This document shows positions 22,747-27,498 of a DNA stretch of 27,498 nt, in pieces. Numbering within the stretch: position 1 is the first letter of the stretch; every line of letters starts with the position of its first letter. The stretch lies in assembly GCA_002081555.1 (NCBI GenBank), contig MZNV01002902.1, positions 1 to 27,498 on the forward strand, read 5' to 3'. The notes beneath the pieces are model-generated. The model was not told the DNA's origin and searched no databases. It worked only from the letters and a program-made list of their open reading frames with translations. This stretch comes from Protostelium mycophagum (Eukaryota > Evosea > Variosea > Protosteliida > Protosteliaceae). A program made the translations under genes and the position numbers.

Positions 22747-22842
22747 ATGTCCGAGTCAGTCAACACCAAACAAGTTCTCGAGGAAGCGCACTCTGCCATT
22801 GTCCATAAAATTAGAAAACTGAAATTTTCACCAACACATTGA
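22747..22842 (+). other. 31-codon open frame after SDHAF4, doubtful
   Basis: An ATG frame starting MSESVNTKQVLEEAHSAIV runs 31 residues and ends just before the stop of the opposite-strand RRM-HNH gene. It reads like an amphipathic helix, but it is short, unsupported by any family, and may be the 3' UTR of either neighbour. Confidence 0.2.
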
Positions 22843-22846
22843 TCTC

Positions 22847-25561
22847 TTAAGGCCTCGGTTGGTTTATTTTTAGCCATATGTGCGGGCCTTTGAGCTTGAG
22901 AGACAGAAATTCTCTTGTAATTGGGTCTGGTATGGTCACTGTCTTCCCATGTAGGGTCATATAACTACTCCTATGAAGGGTGTTGTCTAATTCTATTTCC
23001 ACCTGCAAGAATAAGACCTCTGATCATATAAGACTCAATACCTTGTCTGAATTTGGGATTGGCTTGAGTCTGATCAAGTGTAAATCAACAAGTGGTTGTA
23101 TGTCCTTCCTCAATAATATTCCATTGGACACATCATTACTTCCGTTGTAACTCACTGGCTGTATATGTGTCGCCTCACAAGCTTCCATCACATCGCACTC
23201 TATCTATTTCAATATATATTTCTGGTGACAACAGACCTGTCAATATACATCTCTTATATCTCTCCATTATGACTCCTCTGAATTGTGCCAGTGTATTCTT
23301 CGTATTCACTTTCTCTGATGAGCTTTTCACTGCCCTGTTCAGCTGATCCTCTAAAGGCTCTGTCTTTACATAAGGTAGCATAATAGCTCCTGGCTGTTTA
23401 TAATATTAGAGAATATAGTGAAGAAGTGGAAAACTCACCCGAGTGTTGATGACAGAAGACATAGAGGAGGGATAATAGAAAGGGTGTGCAATTGGAGGAG
23501 GGGGTTGTAATATTTGTGGCGTGATGATTGGAGCTGAATGATTCTTTGGTAGTGAGTGTTATATTATTGAGATCGTGTATTTAAATACCTGCTGCAATGG
23601 AATAATTGAAGGCGCTTTTACTCCATTTTCGAGCTTGGGCTCTGCTTGAGGAGGAATATTGATGTCGTTCTGTTTGATGATTGATCTTTGAAATAATAAT
23701 GATATTAATAATATTAATAATATTATTATTAATATTAATAAATGATACCTCTAGTTTTCTCTTCTTGGGATCAGATTTAGTATATTCTTTATTGATGGGA
23801 GCGTTGATATTGTGTGGTACTCTCGCCTCTCTATTTTGGTGTTGCTGTTGTCTATGCTGTTGATAATCTTCCCTGGACCTCTTCTTTATGCTATAATCAA
23901 TGGTGATTGCCCCTCCATGAATAATAGCCCCTATATTCATATATCATCCATATCTTCTGTTCTAATCACCTTGTAAATCATTCAATGCATTCTTAGCATC
24001 CTCTTCATTTTGAAAATCAATCAAGGCAAATGACTGATTTAGTAGTAAGTGGATGATGATGGATGATGAATGATACCTCAGAGCCACGATTATTTATGAT
24101 TTCGATGCTGGATATCTGTCCATATTTCCCGAATAATTTTGATAAATCGTCTTGATTATTTATGCCGGGGTGAATGTTGACTCTTATCGTTTTGCTCGAT
24201 TCTTGCTTGCCGAATCTTATTATGATCTTCATATTACCCATATATGCCCCGTCCAAAAAGAACCTGATTCATCTCAGTAATAATTTTATTCACAAACTCA
24301 CTTAGCATTTGCTGCACTGGGCACGGAGTAAAAGTCTACAAATGCTGTTCTTCTCAGTATATCTTATCTGTGTAACGACTTACCGTGAGCCTTTGACTTG
24401 AAAATCTTTATCGTTTCTATGTCCCCAAATGGTGAGAACCTTATATTATATTACTCATTATATTATTCATTATTCATTATATTATTACTTGTCCATGAGT
24501 AATTTATCCCCGATGATTCTCTCATCAATATTCCCGATCCATAAGTGCCTTGTTTGTAGATAACTATCATTACGTGGAATTGCCTGTGTACATTATACAT
24601 AGAGTAGAGATATATGTTCACTCACACTCTTGATATACAATTCCCTGCCCCCGATAACCCTATAAGTATTCCATCAGCCTGCCAATCATATCTCTTTCAC
24701 TCACTGTCCTTGCATTTTTGTCATCACATTTCCAGCGTCCATTCTATTCTTGAAAAATACGTATACAGCTTCATTTTCCTGATGATATCGATATATTGAT
24801 CATTTTGGTGTGGATATAATGAATACCTGTGAATAAGTCCATTCTCCCTCAGGTACAGCATGCTCTCTCACCAACAATAATAATTGGTTGTGAAGTTCTG
24901 CGTCATTAGAAACGTTAGCAAAGGCTAGACATATTCTTGATTCATCTGCTGGTACCTAATACAAGTTAGTCATGACAAAAACAGATAATAATAAAAAGGT
25001 ACTGGTTCAAACGAGACACGAATGGAGATCCTGTGATTAGCCAAGTACTGTTGGAATCCTGCATCCCTGATCTCTCCTTTTGAGTATGAGCATCAAGATA
25101 TCTATCTTAATCAACCTCTCTGTATGGCTGTCTTTGCACGATTCGATTCTTCTATACAAGCATAGGTGATGAGTAGTTCCTTTCGATTGGCTGCAATATT
25201 TGTTGAGGATTCTCAGGAGAGAGTATAGATTCTTACCGTGGGGATTGTGCTCAGTCTTCTCATCCTCTAATCTACCAAACGTTTGGCAGAGTTTCGAAAG
25301 ATTGATCAGCACATCGTCTTCGTTGGCGCTGTTTCCCCCCTCGATGTATATCTTCAGACGTTTACTGTATCTATCGAAAGTCGTCTCAAAGGAACTGAAT
25401 CTGAAGGGAATTAGTCTTCCATACGCTCACAAAAACAAACTTCTCCGCTATGTCTTCCTTCTTCGTCTTCTTGTCGCCTAACTGTTCGGCTTCCTAATTT
25501 CATGAATAAATAAATATCTATTAGTTTTCCCTACATCATGATTTGCTGTGTTTCGATCCAT
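22847..25561 (-). CDS. Four-RRM RNA-binding protein fused to a C-terminal HNH_2 nuclease domain
   Basis: About 15 short introns join a frame of roughly 620-660 residues starting MDRNTANHDEAEQLGDKK. RRM1 is at about 25070-25400 (RLKIYIEGG, ELLITYACIEES). RRM2 is at about 24640-24960 (RICLAFANV, AVYVFFKN). RRM3 is at about 24270-24570 (HLWIGNID, TAFVDFYS). RRM4 is at about 23880-24220 (TIRVNIHPGI, SFALIDFQNEEDA). Next come a Gln-rich basic linker with an NLS-like DPKKRKLE and a Pro-rich stretch. The C-terminus (22847-23330) matches the HNH_2 pattern: FRGVIMERYKRCILT, EACEATHIQPVS, DVSNGILLRKD, then LVD..LI. HNH_2 domains are typical of bacterial restriction-like proteins and some fungal proteins. 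The third metal-site His of HNH appears as Gln (DIQPLVD), so activity is uncertain. A role in RNA or nucleic-acid processing is only inferred. Two separate genes are possible, but phases join cleanly. Confidence 0.78.
23695..23749 (+). repeat. AATATTAAT-type AT repeat in an RRM-HNH intron
   Basis: Short AAT/ATT units fill the intron after the NLS-like exon. This is a simple repeat. A similar ATTATATTATTCATT stretch fills the intron near 24440-24490. Confidence 0.7.
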
Positions 25562-25887
25562 CACCACAAAAAGACATCGGAAAAATTAATTGTCTCATTA
25601 AACTGCACTACAATGCACACTTTTGAGCGAAAGAAGGTCAACCTTCAAATGCAAGAGGTATGTCTTTTATAATCTTTCTAATGCTAATCAAACAGCTGCA
25701 CTGCACAAATTTGGAGACCAGCAAATGGAAATTCAACAGTGCTTAAAGAGGCACCAGTATGGTGGTTCCTTAATTACACTATTTTGGGAAGGTCTGCTTG
25801 TGCTCCAGTTGCTTTTCTACCTCTCTTCCCTCAGACTTCAAGACTAGGTAGTTCTGTGGCAGTAGGCCTTCAGCTGCTTAAAAATAT
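25562..25887. other. Region upstream of the RRM-HNH gene, weak coding signals only
   Basis: This stretch must hold the promoter of the minus-strand RRM-HNH gene. On the plus strand a possible exon, ATG at 25614, is followed by a plausible 37-nt intron (25660-25696), after which two frames stay open to about 25890. One reads TVLKEAPVWWFLNYTILG and the other GSLITLFWEGLLVLQLL. Neither joins in phase with the ATG frame, and I recognise no family, so I do not call a gene. Confidence 0.3.
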
Positions 25888-26052
25888 ATGAAAATATCAA
25901 CTGAAAATCAATTGATACCAATTGAACAGTCTCTCCAACAAATAGTTTCCCAAGTAACGAAGCATTTCAGCGTTGAAATAGTGAATGAGTCAAGGAAGAT
26001 ACTTGTTCCTCGTGCTCCAATAGGATTCATTGATTGGCCAGGATTCTGTTGA
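25888..26052 (+). CDS. 54-codon open frame, doubtful
   Basis: A frame starting MKISTENQLIPIEQSLQQIV runs to a TGA at 26050-26052. The composition is protein-like (VTKHFSVEIVNESRKILV), but no family is recognised and it may be part of a larger spliced gene or a chance frame. Confidence 0.2.
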   Translation: MKISTENQLIPIEQSLQQIVSQVTKHFSVEIVNESRKILVPRAPIGFIDWPGFC

Positions 26053-26310
26053 TCCATACGGTTAAAGCAACCAAAACAACACCCAGGGCTGCCGCTACGC
26101 GAGCTTGAGCCTGAGAGGCCCTAGAGACCACGCAGAGGCCAAGAGACACCGCAACAAGAATAAATAGAGAAAAAGAATATAGAATAAAAAGAGAATAAAG
26201 AAGGCTGAGCCTCACCCTTAGCAAGCCAAACATTGAATTCAGCCGGGTGATTATCTATAATATCCTGCCAGGCAGCCTGGTTATAGGCATTGTCTGTTAT
26301 CCCAGCTATA
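26027..26310 (-). other. Minus-strand coding-like fragments
   Basis: One frame reads ITDNAYNQAAWQDIIDNHPA and on to FNVWLAK before a GTGAGG donor near 26212. After a possible acceptor near 26115, another frame reads ARVAAALGVVLVALTVWINR, a single hydrophobic segment ending with a stop at 26027. The two lie in different phases. They could belong to a small spliced or decayed gene. No start codon or family can be assigned. Confidence 0.2.
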
Positions 26311-26649
26311 GCTTTTTAGCGTTTGGCATGATGTATTTCTGTGATTTTTAGATGTTGGTGAACTGGAAAAAGGACACCATACCTGGGATCACGTGTTCAG
26401 TTCGGATGTGTAGTTTGGTGTACTATAACCTGTAAAGGCGGTCAAAGGGGACGGTTGGCATGATCAAGAGGATATGATCCCAAAACGAATGAAGGTGCAG
26501 TCGACGTCTTCTGAAGGTTCTCATCTTACCCGGGTGGTGCTTGCTCTTAGTTTTGTGGGAAGTGATCTGTGAGCGGAGAAAAAACCGTTGGCAAATTCGC
26601 GGGTGAGTGCATTATAACCCTTTTTGTATATATGATGATTCGCAAAAGA

Positions 26650-26698
26650 ATGCCTTTTGTCCAGAGGCTGGATTTCTGATCACTGGGATGTACACACC
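26650..26698 (+). repeat. 49-bp direct repeat, copy 1
   Basis: The block starting atgccttttgtccaga and ending tgtacacacc recurs at 26918-26966 with two mismatches, at a spacing of 268 bp. The two copies flank the 31/67-bp tandem array. Confidence 0.9.
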
Positions 26699-26862
26699 TC
26701 AGAAGGTGTCAATGATGCGTGATGATTGCTCAGAAGGTGTCAATGATGCGTGATGATTGCTTTCATCTTTCGAGCTGTATGTAATCTCTCCATCGCTCAG
26801 AAGGTGTCAATGATGCGTGATGATTGCTTTCATCTTTCGAGCTGTATGTAATCTCTCCATCG
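26698..26862 (+). repeat. Nested tandem repeat: one 31-bp unit then two 67-bp units
   Basis: A 31-bp core beginning ctcagaaggtgtcaat occurs at 26698, 26729 and 26796. The last two copies are each followed by the same 36-bp block beginning ctttcatctttcgag. The array is thus 31 + 67 + 67 bp with no mismatch that I can see. Confidence 0.92.
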
Positions 26863-26917
26863 TCCAAGGTCATTCCAATGGTTTTTTCGGTTGAAAATCA
26901 TCGAAATCAATAAAGAG

Positions 26918-26966
26918 ATGCCTTTTGTCCAGAAGCTGGATTTCTGATCACTGGGACGTACACACC
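26918..26966 (+). repeat. 49-bp direct repeat, copy 2
   Basis: This is the partner of 26650-26698, with two transitions (G to A and T to C). The sequence diverges on both sides of the block. Confidence 0.9.
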
Positions 26967-27359
26967 AGGAAAAATCCAAAGTGATTTTCCAGTTCAGTTT
27001 TCATTTCGTTTGAAACCACACAAAACATAGGGGTATACTATCTCGTTGAGCAAAATTGGTGTATTCTTGTCGCAATTTGCGAAAAATTTGGAATTTTGAA
27101 GGGTAAGATCACTGCAATCATGACACATGGACTGACAATCACACTGCTGGAAACAAGTTGGAGCTGATAGAAGCGCCAGAGAGATGTTGGTGAGATTGTC
27201 GTGTATGTTTTGGAATTTCAGGCAAAATTGCGGAACGGATGTTTCTGGAGGCAGTATTTACAACGAGCTGTTTTTGAACTACTTCAATGCAGTGGATCTG
27301 CTTGATTGATCAGTCATCAAGTACGGTATAAACCACTCTTCATGGGATTGAGCCAGTAG

Positions 27360-27498
27360 ACTCATGTTGTGGCTTATTACCAGTGGAATGGTATGTTTGT
27401 AACGCCCTCTACACCCGACTTTTCCGCGGCAAACTCAACATTCATCTGTTTTTAGCCAATGCGCTTCTGGATCTGAACGAGGAAATAATTCTGGACAT
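27360..27498 (+). CDS. Possible exons of a gene running off the right edge
   Basis: After an acceptor-like cagtag (ending 27359) a frame reads THVVAYYQWN. It meets a GTATGT donor at 27391 and resumes after tttttag (27455) as ANALLDLNEEIILD, open to the window end. The splice signals and phase fit the intron style of the neighbours. The fragment is too short to identify, and no start codon is in view. Confidence 0.22.

Larger units (their letters stand above)
26311..27359. other. Non-coding stretch with repeats
   Basis: Apart from the repeats listed separately, I find no gene in this kilobase. Open frames are short on both strands, and no splice pattern like that of the neighbouring genes appears. 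Confidence 0.5.

Noticed and set aside
24351-24371. A 21-nt intron in RRM3 of the RRM-HNH gene
   Set aside because: It fits the phase, but a 45-nt intron from an upstream GTCAAA donor to the ACTGAG acceptor gives normal RRM spacing (FKRTAFVDF) and normal intron length.
26268-26280. CCAGGCAGCCTGG palindrome
   Set aside because: It is too short to interpret, and it lies in a stretch that may be coding on the minus strand.
26650-26966. 49-bp repeat pair as ends of a mobile element
   Set aside because: The copies are direct rather than inverted, no target-site duplication is visible, and nothing between them encodes a transposition protein.

Overview
The window is nuclear DNA from a eukaryote with a compact, intron-dense genome. 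Coding sequence is broken by many short GT-AG introns, most of them about 38-46 nt. Intergenic gaps are often under 120 bp, and AATAAA signals sit on or just after stop codons. The gene set (ASCC3 helicase, DNA ligase I, THUMP methyltransferase, BCAT, ZNF593/Bud20, SDHAF4) is pan-eukaryotic, and the standard stop codons are used. I cannot name the organism. A small-genome protist or a very compact early-branching lineage would fit. I saw no CRISPR array, bacterial operon, rRNA, convincing tRNA or mobile element.

Left part (1-9120): a poorly resolved minus-strand gene (257-834) is divergent from a full-length ASCC3 helicase gene (863-9120, about 31 introns). A perfect 98-bp tandem duplication covers the exon 1/intron 1 border of ASCC3. 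Middle (9211-14803): two plus-strand genes with unusual domain orders follow. The first is a WD40 / coiled-coil / CMGC-type pseudokinase with an N-myristoylation-like start. The second has a Cys/His-rich N-terminus, two ClpS-like (N-degron reader) domains, the second degenerate, then an F-box-like/leucine-rich-repeat part and an acidic tail.

Right-middle (14871-22724): housekeeping genes alternate in strand and sit almost end to end. They are a small hypothetical (-), a THUMPD3-like tRNA methyltransferase (+), a branched-chain aminotransferase (-), a ZNF593/Bud20 ribosome-biogenesis zinc finger (+), DNA ligase I with an N-terminal PIP box (-), and SDHAF4 (+).

Right end (22847-27498): a minus-strand gene encodes four RRM domains, a basic nuclear-localisation-like linker and a C-terminal HNH_2 nuclease domain of the kind best known from bacteria and some fungi. 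Beyond 25562 the sequence is gene-poor, with only weak coding-like pieces, a nested 31/67-bp tandem repeat and a repeated 49-bp block. There may be an exon of another gene at the edge.

The genes do not form one pathway. Three look novel by architecture: the ClpS-ClpS-LRR protein, the WD40-pseudokinase and the RRM-HNH fusion. All exon joins were made by eye from frame, GT-AG signals and family alignment from memory, so individual junctions may be off.
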